Assembly (NCBI GenBank): GCA_015680685.1
Contig: MNCI01013830.1
Coordinates: 743,913 to 807,912 of the forward strand
Source: Gnetum montanum
Lineage: Eukaryota > Streptophyta > Gnetopsida > Gnetales > Gnetaceae
Reading direction: 5' to 3'
Length of the DNA stretch: 64,000 nt
In this document: one piece after another, positions 47,688 through 60,300 of the stretch
Position numbering within the stretch: position 1 is the first letter of the stretch
Layout: the number at the start of each line of letters is the position of its first letter
The notes under the pieces: model-generated
The model's input: the letters and a program-made list of their open reading frames with translations, nothing else
Database searches by the model: none
Told to the model about the DNA's origin: nothing
Translations under genes and position numbers: made by a program

Positions 47688-50600
47688 ACATCTATCATAC
47701 TATAATGTGTTGTTAGACACTTACTATTATCTAGATTAGTACTTTTAATGGGTTTCACCATGCTTTCTTAATTATTTGCTATCTAGAAATCATTTTTGAT
47801 GGAGATGAAGTGTGATGAAACCCATTACTTTAATACCTCTATGAATTTTCTTTGTTTGAGGAGACCTCTTCTAAGGAATAGAACATCATTTATGAGGGCC
47901 TATACTTACGGGAAGTAATATGATATAAATTTACATGCAATGATTTTTAAGGTAACACTAACAAGACTACATCATCATTCTATAGGTCAATTTTTTCCAT
48001 CTTCATTATTGTTAAAAATCTAGTTCATACTCAAGAAAATTCATTTGATCAAGTTGATAATCTCTAATTTTTTGAAATAAAAGACATTATTTGAAGTTAT
48101 TGAGTTTTTCATCTAGCAACTTATTATTGTTCATATTATTTAATATGCCTAATATTGGCTTGCTAAATGGCTTTTATAGACTGTAAGTATGGTCCAATAC
48201 ATCATTGCATTTATATCTTATCGAAGTAGTGATTTTGTCTCCTTTTGAAGTATTATAATTGCATTGGTATAGAAGGAAACTAACTTTACTAGAGTTAATG
48301 TAGCCATTAATGCAACTTTTTAAACTACTTATCATGGTTAATGACTTAATTCAATGTGAGTAGAAAAGATTCAATTGTTTCAGTGAGTGTCCTTTCAAGT
48401 TTTCACCTATGTACCAAGGAGATGCATTTCCTTTCAAGAAAAGATTTCAATTGTTTCAGTGACATAAAATTTAAGCATTTTATGTACGAAATTCAACAAA
48501 AATAATTTTAAATCTCTCAAATTAGCAAGAACTTTAAATTATTTCATATTTTCCATATAAATTAATGAAATTACTATTCAAAGATGTCATCTCCTAAACT
48601 TCTTTTACATCTAAAATACATCTATCAAATGCAATTCTATCTTCCCACTATCATGATTCAAAATAATTTGATCCATAGGTTTTCATCGTTACAACCAATA
48701 GTAGAAAAAACCTCCCCTCTAGGTTAAGAAAATGATTATGGCTTTAACCTTTTTTGAAAGTTTTCTTTTGAGTTTTCACTTTAGAATTAAGGATTTTTGA
48801 TAGTTTGATAAAGTTTTATAATCTATCATAAGGATAATCATTATAATGGGATGACTACATTCTTTATGAAGTTGCATGCCCAAATTTGTGATGTTAACAG
48901 TATCTTGGAAAGTGTAAATTTTAGATACTAAGAAAGTTAATCTTTTCTTCAATGACTTACGTTTTGACTACTAGCATAAGTGGCTAGCTAGAGTTTTACC
49001 GAGGAGAAGATCTAATCCAAGTGTCCAAATGTGAAGTAATAAAAAAAGAGAGGAGAACCATCCTAATAGCATATGCGAACAATCCTACATAACTAGTCAA
49101 TCTTAGTAATTCCAGTTAAGTGACTAGGTTACTTTTTAAATGTATAAGGGGATATTATTAATGTTTAATACTCCTAATAATTTTAAGGTAGCTCATCATT
49201 CCCAAGAAACTTCACTGTTTTAAAGGTGAGGATGTTTAGGTCATCTATCCTTTCTCATTACTCACTTATTCAATATACTTCACCAACAAGTTGGATCCAT
49301 ACTTAGATAAGTAATATGATCAATAGCTTTTTTAGTAATTTTTTTTTGAAAATTACATTAATGAATTATTATGTGGAGATGATCTCACCATGAGTCCTTG
49401 CACTCTACCTTTAGAGACTTTGACTATATACCAAGACTAGAACATTCGTAACATTCATAGCACATGTCTAGCTTCTTTAGAACCTAGATGAGCATCCCTA
49501 CATATGATGCCTAAGATTTTTATCCATCCCTAAAAGTACAAGATTAAGGGCCTTACACACTTTGAGTCTTATTAGCTATGTTATTCCTAGTTGTACATAG
49601 TTAAATGTTTAAATAAAATAAATAACACTATAAAACTTGAAAAGGCACACAATTAACTTTGGGAAAACCTTTGATGTGAAAAACTTCAACAAAAATCAAT
49701 TCCTACACCATAGTAGTAGCATAGCTCCAAAAGATTGAAGCTCAAGGAGAATTTGCAACTTACAAAGGGGATTATTTTGAAGTGTATGCATTGGCAAATT
49801 TCACATCAAGAATACTTCCTTTGTGCTCCTTTCATATTGCTGCAGGTTACAAAAATAGACCCATAATTCATAGGATATGAATTTTTACTTTTGGCAAGAG
49901 AGTTGGCATACCTAATAAAAGAATGGGTGAAATAGATGGCTGACCAACAATGATAGGAAAATTTGATAGAGAAAATCAAGGAAATAATGGTAGAGAAATT
50001 AATAATGGGAAATTTCATGTAGAGTTGCCTTCAACCATCCAACTACCCTTTCAAGCTAAATAAAATCTCAAGTATTCATCCCAAATGCCAGTTATACCTA
50101 ATTTGATCTTAGGACCTATCCTTCATGACCTTAGACCTTTTGGATATAAAAAAGAGACCAACATTTATAATGTGTGGCTATGGTGCAATGTTTGTTCTAG
50201 GTTTAATTAATGAAAAATATTAAATAAGAGTAAATTTTTTTCATGCTTGCAAAATTGAAGAGTATTAGAGAGATGATAACCCCCAGGGGATCTTGCTTTC
50301 ATCAATAAAAGATTGTATAGTTATAAGGGTTTAATCAAATAAATTGCAAAGGCCAAGATCTTGATCCCCATCTATGATATATAAGTTTATGTCTGTAAAA
50401 TACATAATCAAAATAAATTATCCAACCGAACAATAAATAAATAAATAAAAACAAAGTTTGACTTGGACTTACTACTAAGCCTAGTATTTTGTTTTTCTCG
50501 TGTGGGGCCGGGGGTTGAGAACAAATAACTTCTTAAAAATAAATGCCCAAACAAGCCTAGTAATTTGTTTTTCTTTTTATTAAAAATTAAATAAAAGACA

Positions 50601-50690
50601 GGTATTAAGAAAAGAAAAGTGAATATTAAGAAAAGAAGGAACGACTCAATTTAATAACGTGGACAACGAATGTACTCAAGCAAAACGTAC
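47688..50690. other. A+T-rich stretch without recognisable genes
   Basis: No motif-bearing frame is present on either strand. The only longer open frame (49806-50018, minus) is a low-complexity, Ser/Phe/Ile-rich reading. No LTR edges, microsatellites or tandem arrays stand out. The stretch ends where the sequence becomes less A+T-rich near 50.7 kb. Confidence 0.5.
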
Positions 50691-50844
50691 TTTAGAGCAG
50701 TAACTTGTACCTTCGTCTGTTTCATGGAAGGCGAGACGCGCTGTCTTCACATGCAGATTTTGTTCACTCTTATGGCACTAGAGTTAAAGGTGGAACGGAA
50801 ACATTAATATATGGTTGAGGAATTGCAACTATTATAGTTCTGGA

Positions 50845-50910
50845 AAATATTTCGGCTACCAAGTTGCTGTTGTCAGTAAATATTTCGGCTACCAAGTTGC
50901 TGTTGTCAGT
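50845..50910. repeat. Perfect 33-bp tandem duplication
   Basis: AAATATTTCGGCTACCAAGT...GTTGTCAGT occurs at 50845-50877 and again, identical, at 50878-50910. Perfect identity suggests a recent event. It lies about 350 bp upstream of the G+C-richer patch at 51.24 kb. The word AAATATTTCGG also occurs near 56670. Confidence 0.9.
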
Positions 50911-51235
50911 TTTTGCTGGATGTTGCCAATCGGATGATGCTAATTGAAACGATGTACAGTAAATCACGCACTATAAATTATGAGGAAGACCAACAATGAA
51001 ATCTTAATGTTCTTAACTGTGTTTTTAGATTTATTCTCTTCCTTTTAGGTGGTTGTTTCTTCAAGTTGTAAGATTTGTGCTGGTGTTCAAGACTTCACTC
51101 ACTGAAGCGCTTGTTTCTTTAAGTTGTATAACTTAAGTTCAAACATAAATGCAGGGACTTAAAAAAGTTAAGCTTTGAGTCATTTACTGCTACTTGGCAA
51201 AATAAAGAGCATTGTGAGATTCAGGATGATGATCC

Positions 51236-51600
51236 TTGCTTTATGCAGGGAATAAACCTTTAACATCAACAACACCGGCGCTACGATCTCACTTATGCAG
51301 AGATTTGGCTGCTGATCATGCGGGCCAAAGGCCGTTTGCTTGCACTGCTAAACGTAGACCTGTAGGAATCGATAGCCAAAGAATCAGGGGAGTCATCCGT
51401 TGTGGGCAGAGTCCGGGTTATGGTAAAGCCAAGAATTCCACATCAATAACAAAATGTCGCTCGTAGCGCCTAAAGGAGGCAAGAGGAGGGCCAAGATCAA
51501 TAGAAGGACAAGATTGGTCAGGAATCTATGCTTCACTGGCCGGCGAGCGCGTGATAGAGAAGCCTGAAATCTTAAAGAAGCGTGACTTGACAAGATTTTG
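51236..51600 (+). other. G+C-richer patch, possible host gene fragment
   Basis: About 350 bp are clearly richer in G+C than the flanks. A plus-strand frame (51236-51466, 76 codons) includes HLCRDLAADHAGQRPFACTA and KRRPVGIDSQRIRGVIRC. A shifted frame continues with AGERVIEKPEILKKRD. I do not recognise a family. The composition and basic, non-repetitive reading suggest a host exon remnant rather than transposon DNA, but intact splice signals were not established. Confidence 0.3.
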
Positions 51601-51960
51601 AATAGTAAGAGTAATTTTAAAAATATTTACAACACATTAACTATAATTATAATTATAGATTCTTAATGAATAACTGCTCATGAAGTATTAAAATGAAGTT
51701 CTAAAAGTATAATTTATTGAGAAATAGCTTTATATTGTTGTTTTCACTGGTTAAGAATATATATATACTTATTAGACTTCACAATAAGTGGTACATTGAG
51801 CGAAAAATAGTATGTTGAGCTTAGTTTGAGTCATAATTTTTTAAGTCAGGGAGAGATCATCAATTCAATGATTAGTAGCCAGATTAGAATCAGCATGACT
51901 TTTATAATAAACCTTACTTTTAGAATGAAATCAATAGATAGAGGTATCATTTTTGCAACT
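51601..51960. other. A+T-rich spacer
   Basis: Nothing is recognised between the G+C-richer patch and the start of the LINE-B copy. Confidence 0.4.
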
Positions 51961-53365
51961 TTAAAATATAACTGAGACTCAATTCCCTGATTTATTGCGA
52001 TTCTTGAAACATGCTGACTCAACATATTTCCTCACTATTTAAATATTGGAGTTAAAGAAGGTTGCTCTTCGTTCCCTACTCTTTTTGGCATATTTATAAA
52101 TGAATTGGAGGAATGGATGCAAAATGCTTCTAATCATGGTATGTCAGTGAATGGATTATTTTTCTAACATGCTTTTCTTTGTAGATGATATGGCCTTGAT
52201 TGCAAAATCAACTACAGATTTAAATTATATGCTTCAAATTCTCCAAGGCTACTACAACCATTAGGGTATGAAAGTTAATATTGATAACACTAAAATTCTA
52301 GTTTGTGGTACTAGAAATATAAATTACAATTTTTTCCTTGGAGAAAAAAATACTTGATATATGTGAACCTTATAAATATTTAGGAGTTGAATTTGCTAGT
52401 AATTATAGTTGGAATATCCTTATTACTCAGGGTTTCAAGTGGCATGCGAGCTCTATCTATTTGCTCTAAGAAATAATGATAGCAAGAAAGAAATTTTGGC
52501 ATGGGAGATCAAAAGATAACTTTTTCTTAGTCTTGTCCAATATATATTATTATATGGATGTGTTACTTGTGGATATTTTCTTTCCATACATAATTGAAAA
52601 AAAATTAGAGCATATTCAAAAATAGTTTCTTGTATATGAATTTCAAGTGAAAATGCAAATGTCTTATGATATCTTACTTTTAGAAGCAAATTGCTTTCTC
52701 TTGAAGTTGAAACCCTTGGTCAATTTAGTACTTATACTTAAAAGTTAACTCACATGGAGGAAGTTAATTCTACTAAGGAGACAATGAATGCTACATAAGA
52801 AAATAGATGGTTACATCAACGATAATTATAGATTTAGTCATGAAATATTACTATAGAGGATCTTCCTTTAAATAAAAGGCTCTTTCAGAAAACTAAAAAG
52901 AAAAAGTCTTAGCTAAAGTTTTGTTGAACACATCAAAGAAAAGTGTTTTTGTTTACATTTTTTTAAAGGTTTGTTATCTAGTACTCAATAGTATCTATTC
53001 TTAGAGACTCATGTTCATCCAAGGAATCAAAATGCTAGAGCAAGAATGAGCTCTTATCATCTCCTTATTGAGGTAGGTCATTAAATCAATTTACCAAGAG
53101 AAAAGCATACCTGCAAACTATGCAAACATAGCATAGAAGATGAAGAACATATATTTTTTTTATTTTTTCCATCTTTTGGCTCACATTTAATTGAAATATG
53201 CTATTAATTGTAATATGATGATTGTTTCTTTCAAATTGACCCTATCTGCTTGGGGTATTATATTAATAATATTTTCAATTTTCTTCAAAATTATGTTGAG
53301 GCACTGTAACCATCCAACAATTTCTTTGTGATTGCCTAGATGTAATAAAAATTTCTAGTTTCTAA
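51960..53365 (+). mobile_element. 5'-truncated LINE (LINE-B copy 2)
   Basis: The plus-strand reading starts within RT: GVKEGCSSFPTLFGIFINEL (about 52050-52110) is the Q-G-C-x-x-S-P-x-L-F box. The catalytic FFVDDMALI (about 52175-52200) keeps both Asp. MKVNIDNTKILVCGT and a PYKYLGVEFA-like box follow, then FKWHASS. The C-terminal Cys/His segment is LPREKHTCKLCKHSIEDEEH (53095-53150). The 3' end is CCTAGATGTAATAAAA near 53345, alike in form to copy 1's GATGTAATAAAG. By shared wording it is the same lineage as 37440-40235. Frameshifts and stops make it inactive. No TSD was identified. Confidence 0.75.
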
Positions 53366-54900
53366 TAAATCACATAAGACAAGAGATGCCTTTGCAGACT
53401 TGTGCTACTATGTCTACAGACTACAAATAAGCATGGAATGACCAACGATCATAAGTAGAAATTACAAGATTAGAAACAAGGTATGCTTCTTTTGCAGGGT
53501 TGATCCTTTCTCTCATGGCCTTGGATATCTTTTTCTAGTACCAGTTGATACAACATTATAAAAAAATGGTGAGAAAATATTAGCAAATGAATACTTAAAA
53601 ATGAATACAATTTTGTATTAGGATTATCCAACATGCACATAGCAAATGCCTATATTTTCAAGGAGAGATTAGCTTAATGATTGAGCTCTATAATAGAGGC
53701 CCATAAGTGGCAAAGCTACAATACTAGGTTGGTACATTATGCTATGCAATCATCAATTATGGGGTAGTTGAACCCCTATATATATATATATATATATATT
53801 GAGCAAAGGAAATTTAGAGTACATCACAAAGTTAGACAATGAGTAGAGAAAGAATAAGAGAAGATAACACTTTCTAATTCTAGTACTATCTACTTAGGTT
53901 AACATCCTTACAATTGATACATTTTAAAAATAAGTGAAGAAAATTAATCATTAGAAGGAAGAAGGTCTCAGTCTTAACAAAATTTACATCACATTTTATT
54001 ATCCATGCTCAAACTTAAAATAGCAAAAGGATTTGAGATAGATAGCTATGGTTGAATATCATTACTTATATTAAAGTAAGAAAGTGGTCTCACATGTGTG
54101 AGATCTTCACTTTATGACTTGTTATGAATTATACATTGAGACTTTTCACCATTAGCAATAGCATTCTTGTTGATACTGGTTGTGCTCTTTGAGTTAATAG
54201 TATTCTTGTCAAACAAGGAAAAATTTGCCTTACAAGCTATCTTGTCTAGGCTACTTAATACCTTCTCTAGTAATAGTAAAAATATGCATAGGAGCTTCTA
54301 TCTCTAAATTTTATCATTTACATTAACTTGATTTTTCATATCTTTAACTTCAAGATATTTTTTGTTTTCTTGAGAATCTTTTTTTTTTTTTTGGAGCAAA
54401 AAGAAAAAGCATTAAACAAATGCCATTCATGATGGTAAAAATTGCAATAATTAAGCAGATTATAAGATGTAATTGGTTGAATATAAGTTTTTCCTCTTAC
54501 TTATAATACTAACTCTTTTTTATGATTGAGAAGGTTAATTTAGTAGAAATAGACTCTATATATTTGATGGCACTAAGGAGACTAACAATTTCTTATTCAC
54601 CTTTTAGAAAAATTAGTGGAAGATTATATAACTCAACAAGACATGGGACTTTAGCATATTCTTATATTGGATATCAAAATTTGAAGCTTACTTATGAATA
54701 TTAACACTACACGTTTATGTATAAAAGACTCTAGGTCTAGGGCATGCTACACCATCGAAGCATCGCTTGACTAAACAAGTAGGGAAAAAAAATGAGAATA
54801 ATGTCATGTTTTTTCCGGACATCATTTAACTATGAATCCAAACTTTGTTTTTGAGGTAGGTAGCCCAAAATTTAAATGAACATGAAAGATTAGCAACTAA
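53366..54900. other. A+T-rich stretch with a SINE-like unit and a microsatellite
   Basis: No gene is recognised. Apart from the SINE-like unit at 53665-53799, it holds a poly(T) run near 54379-54394 and anonymous A+T-rich sequence. The plus-strand frame at 54522-54704 has no known motif. Confidence 0.5.
53665..53799 (+). repeat. tRNA-derived SINE-like unit ending in (TA)n
   Basis: TTAGCTTAATGATTGAGC (53669-53686) resembles the tRNA-type A box context TAGCTCAGTGGTTGAGC. GTAGTTGAACCCCT (53764-53777) resembles a B box (GGTTCGAACCC). The unit ends in a (TA)n run at 53777-53799. Box spacing (about 95 bp) is longer than usual, so an internal insertion or chance must be considered. No clear TSD. 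Confidence 0.4.
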
Positions 54901-54904
54901 TGAC

Positions 54905-55390
54905 TCATAAACCGGCAAGAAAAACAAATTTAGGTTTCTTGATTGTATCAACATTACTATAAAAACGCCCTTGAGCTTTTTTCTGGTTAGTCTGTAAATC
55001 TACATCTGCATTTGGATAATCAACAGAAATATCTTGATCAGTAATAATAGGAGAAATTTCATCAATTATTAAAGAAGATGGGAGTTCTATAATATCTGCG
55101 TGGAGAATCTTACAAAAATCAGATCTGCCCAAAACCTACCCTTCTTAAAAATACTTTGAATGAAAAAAAGCCAAACCCTTGCGAGGGATCGTCAGCGGCC
55201 TAACTGCAATCAATGGATCAATGGCCGTCACTGCATTTGCATCTGAGAAAACCGTCGACAGGATTAGATGATTCAGAGTATTACTGTAAAGCAGGCTTCC
55301 ATTTTCACGATGAGCTGAAAAGACCTGTGCTTCTGTGAGCTTCAACAGAAAACTACCGTTTTTTTGCAAAAAGATGAAAAAAAATCGCAC
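54905..55390 (-). pseudogene. Broken minus-strand frame of unknown origin
   Basis: One minus-strand frame runs about 162 codons from 55390 to 54905, interrupted by TAA and TAG near 55135-55147. It reads, for example, ANAVTAIDPLIAVRPLTIPR, then ADIIELPSSLIIDEISPIIT and VDLQTNQKKAQGRFYSNVD. Codon composition looks coding-like and unlike the surrounding A+T-rich filler. I recognise no domain. It might be a decayed host exon or a transposon ORF1. Confidence 0.3.
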
Positions 55391-55920
55391 AGCTGCGAAT
55401 GCAACATCGAAATTGAATCAGAAACAAAGAACAACGCTCCTCTTTTCCTCCGCGCAGCGAAATCCTCCCGTTTGCAACCAACCTCCGCAGTACGAACCTG
55501 CTCCGCCGGACTTGTAATCATCACTTGTGAGAAATTTCATCGTTTCGATACTGTTGTGACTGACACAATATTCCGTTCAGGGCAGACAGGCTGGCGGAAT
55601 CATCGTGTATATTTCCGGCATTTTTTCCCCTCATTACATTCACGGAGTTATGCAAAGTCATGATGGAGCTGATGCAACGTCGGTGCCTTATGATTTATCC
55701 CCGGAGAGGTGGAGGAGAACGAGATTGAGCGGTCGAAATGTGAAGGATGCCCTCACTGATAAAACTGTTAGTCCGTGGTAGTTCATGGGCACTGTTGTTA
55801 GGCTCAGTTTTGCAATTTTTAGTGGTTAAGTTTTTATGGGTTGAGAAAAACTGAAAGGCATTCTCATCAGCCCTGCAAAGAGTCTCGATCTGTCAGGTTT
55901 AAGCTTGTTTCCTGGTCCGC
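55391..55920 (+). other. G+C-richer stretch with an exon-like plus-strand frame
   Basis: Sequence from 55391 to about 55790 is G+C-richer than most of the window. From about 55590 a plus-strand frame reads GIIVYISGIFSPHYIHGVMQ, then SHDGADATSVPYDLSPERWR and RTRLSGRNVKDALTDKTVSP, ending in TGG-TAG at about 55788. GTGGTAGT at that point could be a splice donor, and a CAG lies upstream near 55585. The product is not recognised. It may be a partial host gene or the leader of one. Confidence 0.3.
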
Positions 55921-56084
55921 ATTCACCTTTCATGCATTTCTTCAGCTTTTAAAATGTTAAATCTGGTTTCTCTTTCTGTAAGCCAAGCAAGCCCTCTTTT
56001 AGCCTTCACCTTCATGTATTTCTTTAGATTTTAAAATGAAAAAATTGGTTTCTCTTTCTGTACGCCTGCCAAGTCGTCCTTTAT
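55920..56084. repeat. Tandem duplication of about 83 bp
   Basis: CATTCACCTTTCATGCATTTC...TTTTAAAATG...GGTTTCTCTTTCTGTA at 55920-56002 recurs with changes at 56003-56084 (CCTTCACCTTCATGTATTTC...). The two units are adjacent and in the same order. Confidence 0.75.
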
Positions 56085-57200
56085 TGTATTGTTGATCTTC
56101 ATTTAAAACTTAAAAAGCAAACACTGATTTGGATAGAAACCACGGTGCTGAATAATTAACTAAATTCGAATTTTGCTAGATGGGAAAAAAGCCATCCAAA
56201 ACTTTTGAAGATAAAAATGCAAATAGAATGGACAAAGATTTCAATTTGGAAGAGATTACGGGAAGAGATTTAGCTCTTTGAATCTCCGCCTGCTTGCGTG
56301 AGAAGATATATGTGGATTTTAATCTGAGGCATTGCATCTGACTGCTCTTACATTCAATTATATTGGTGAGAGCGATGTATTATAAGTATTATCCATTTAT
56401 TAAATTTTTCTTATTTTCCGTTCACTGCAGCAAGTAATGCACTGCTATAATAAGATGATGGATCGAGTTGCAGATTACGTTTTTTATTTATCTTTTCTTC
56501 TTTGTACTACGCCCTGCTTAGCTTGGCTTAGTCCAGGTACATCGACTTCTCTGGGTTGGGCACTGAAAGACTGGTATCCATGTAACACATAATCAGTCTC
56601 CTGAATTGTATCTTTGTTGCAGCATTATCAAGATATCATCTACGATAAACATTGTTTATATTAGCGGCAAATATTTCGGTGGATGAACTTTGCATGTCAT
56701 TGTTTCTTTTCTGCCGTACACCTTGAATGATTTTGTTTTTTTCTGCTTTGATCAAGCTCAACCTCTCAATTTTGTGTCAGCCATGTGAGCGAACTCTTTT
56801 GCCATCCAGTTGTGTAATGGACTTTCAAGGGCCAATTTGTTTGTAAAAGATATCACTGGATGTAAAATATCATAGATTGAGAAATCCGATGGCATCGTCA
56901 AATAGGCAGTTCTTTTTATAAATCAGATCTGAAATATCAATGTAAGAATATGATTAAAATCATCAATATTAGCAAAATACTCATATCTCAGTTGGAGTGG
57001 AAAATCAAATATAGAAATTTTAGTTTTCGGCATCGGAATTAGTAATAAACAATATAGTAAACTTAAAAAATCAATCAAAGTATAATACTATTTATTAGAT
57101 TAAATATCCAATCCAATTTTGAATGGGCTTCAATGTTGCATTGCCATTAATTGCAGATTTCTCAAACCATGGAAAATACAATGACAGCTCATATAAATGC
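56085..57200. other. Intergenic sequence downstream of the MYB gene
   Basis: No recognisable coding region. It is moderately A+T-rich, with a somewhat G+C-richer part near 56480-56650. It contains no obvious element termini. Part of it is probably the 3' flank of the minus-strand MYB gene. Confidence 0.4.
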
Positions 57201-57248
57201 TTCTTCCTTCTGAGTCATAGTCGACCCAGCCTACTCTACAGGAACTTC

Positions 57249-57288
57249 AATGAAATATAGAACGTAGTAATGAAATATAGAACGTAGT
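57249..57288. repeat. Perfect 20-bp tandem duplication in the MYB 3' region
   Basis: AATGAAATATAGAACGTAGT occurs twice back to back, about 95 bp beyond the MYB stop codon, likely within its 3' untranslated region. Confidence 0.9.
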
Positions 57289-57382
57289 GGGTATGTGCTT
57301 TCTTTAGTACAGCATGTATGGTAATTAGATTTTTGAGCTCTGTTCACTACGGATTGTCTTAATAATGGAAGACCGGTGTTAT

Positions 57383-60300
57383 TCATTGAAATGACACGTT
57401 GAAGTCGATGTAGTCCCACATAGATGACGACAGGTGATGGTCGATCCCAGGCGAATTCCACTGTGTATCGTCAGCCCAGCAGTATCCGTGGTAACTTTCC
57501 ACCAAGCAGGGAATTTCGTCTCCACTTTCAGTTGTATTATTTCCATGGAATAATTCTGCAACATTGTCGCCATTCTTTTCTGCATGAGAAGGCACCGAAG
57601 GACGGTGATGCTGTTGCTGGTTTGGAGTAACTTCATGATCAGTGCTCAACGCCTGCTGTCTGGGTTTTAAGTAACGATTCCAGAAGTTCTTGACCTGGTT
57701 GTCTGTTCTCCCTGGTAAGAGTTTAGCAATCTTGCACCACCTGTGTCACGGACAGCATTATGCACGTGAATGGGTGCATCTATTACCAATAAGTAAAATG
57801 TGTGCCTGGTTTGCAATTATGGTTTGCTCCTCTATTACCAATATACTCTTACTGTTACTGAGGCTCTAGTGGATAACTTATTTCATAAAAGAAAAATCAT
57901 GATGGATTTTTTGTCTTTTAAATATTCATATTAATGCTCAATAAAAAGAAAGTAAATGAAAGAAAAATTCATTGCGTAAGCATCTAAGGCACGGTACATA
58001 ATGAAGTTAAAATGTATGGAAGTACGTTAATCGCATATTGCATAATTTAGGTAGCAAAGTTCCAAAAGGTGTTAGATAATCATACTAGAGCTCAATAAAA
58101 TATAAATGAAAGAAAAAAACATTCTAGAAGTATCTGAGGCATCGTGCATATTATGAAGTTGAGAAGTATGGAAGGACCGTGATTGGATATTGTCATGATT
58201 TACGAGGGTAGCAAATTCCCTAAGGGTGTTAAAAGAAATAACCTTAATCATTAAAATGTTACAGGAAGAGCAATTTTGCCGATCGTAGCCGCAGATGTAA
58301 AATACAGAATATGGAAATCGAAGCTCAACTGAAAGAAATGGTAGCAGACCAGATAGACAGAAATTCTTATCGCCAAGGATATATGGCATTGGGAAAACAT
58401 TGGAAGAGTACCGCTTGACAGGTATGGATATTTATAAAATGATAAATTTATTTTAATAAAATTAAAGAGAATGTAATATTGTTACTATTATAATATTTAT
58501 TTACAAGGATAAGGGAGATATTTAAAACTATGGTAACTATAAAGACATCCAATAAATTATATAAAAAAGTTAGAAAAGCAACTTTAGATATAAGAATCAA
58601 CTTGGTATTGTTTTAAAAATGTCAACTATGTAAGTCATTGTCTTACTAAGAAAATTCATGAAGATCTGAAATGAGGAATGTGCATATGATTTTTCTTAAT
58701 TTGGAGAAAATGTATGATAAATTTTCGCAAGAGATTATTAAGTATTCAAGAAGAAGGATATCCTTATTGTGTATATAAAGACTATTGAAGATATGTGTAA
58801 TGGAACATAGCTTGAGAATGCACCATCTATAGACTTGCTTATGAAGGTAGGGCAACATCAATAGTATACCATAAGTCTTTATTTATTTGCCATTGTTATG
58901 AATGAGGTAACTAAAGATACAAAAGATGGTATGATCTTGTGTATCTTCTTTGCAAATGATATTATGTTGATGGATAAATTTAAAGGAGTCATGGCTATGA
59001 AAATCAAACTTGGAGAAATACTCTTCAATCAAAGTGATTGAGGCTTAGTAGAAATGCTAGTCTATCAAAAAGCATCAAACTAAACACATACATGTGGATG
59101 TGAATATTAAGTTACATGTTCAATGGTGGGCTTGAAGGATGTGTTGTAAAACAAAAAATGACATATCCTAAAGAAAAATGACATTTTGGATGTAGTATAT
59201 TCAAGACCTCACCGGACATGCCTTAGAAGTTTTATATAGTTTTGAACAAGTTTTGGATTCATAAAACTAAAATCTTTCAAGAGGATGGTTACTAAAAATA
59301 ACATTATGAGAAAATATATGGAAGCTAAAAAATTATGGAACTGATGCATTCAATGGGAGTTACTCGCATATTTTAGCTTAGTTTGTATGATATATTTAAA
59401 ATATCATTAAAATATATTATTTTAATTGCATCTTGGTTATGTCCTTAACCATGTTTCTAAAATCCATCCAACCTCCCAAACTCATCCCAAGATGTGGTTT
59501 TATATCCCAATGTTCTCACATCTTGCAATGTTCTTAGAAAGTTGTGACACGAGTATTGTCAAATAACATTGATTCAATAATGTTCTTATTAGAGCAAGCA
59601 AGTGTGAAATAGTACAGATAGATGAAAACATTAAGTTATTTCAAATGATTTGGTGACACCAAAATGTGCACATATTAGAAGAGGTTGCTTTATTGCTTTA
59701 TTAAAAAACCAAGAGGTGACTCACATACATGGTTTGAAAAAATAAATAAAAATATTAGTGTTAGTGTTAACGTTCACCTAATCTTAATAAAATTACATGA
59801 TGAGAAACCAATATAATTTAATTTGGAACTACAGCCAGGTGAATTTAAAACAATAAAATGCAAAATTTTTATATGGAATAAAATCTCAGATAACACGGAG
59901 TTATACCGCTAAGTCATCGAACTTCCACAAGCTTCTTTTACAATTTCATAGAATTTTTGCAGGTGCATATGTTCTGCATGTTACTTGCCAGATGCATTTG
60001 ATCAAATATCAAAGAATCAATTTTAATATCTTGGCTATTAACATGGAATCCAAAACTTAAGTATGCATTTCATAGCGGTGGAAATTGAGAGTCACGTAAA
60101 GTAGATGACATGTAAACAGAGGCATACTACCTGTTGCCAACAATTGAGTGCATCTTCAGAATGAGAGCGATTTCTGCGGAGTTAAATTCCTGGGTTCGGA
60201 GGTCCGGTCTGAGGTAGTTGAGCCATCTCAGCCTGCAACTTCTGCTACATCTGTTCAGACCTGTGGCAGCAAGGTACATTTGAATCATGACTCAAAATCA

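Noticed and set aside
53669-53777. A genuine tRNA gene at the A/B-box-like words
   Set aside because: Box spacing is too long and no cloverleaf stems could be paired; at best a SINE relic.
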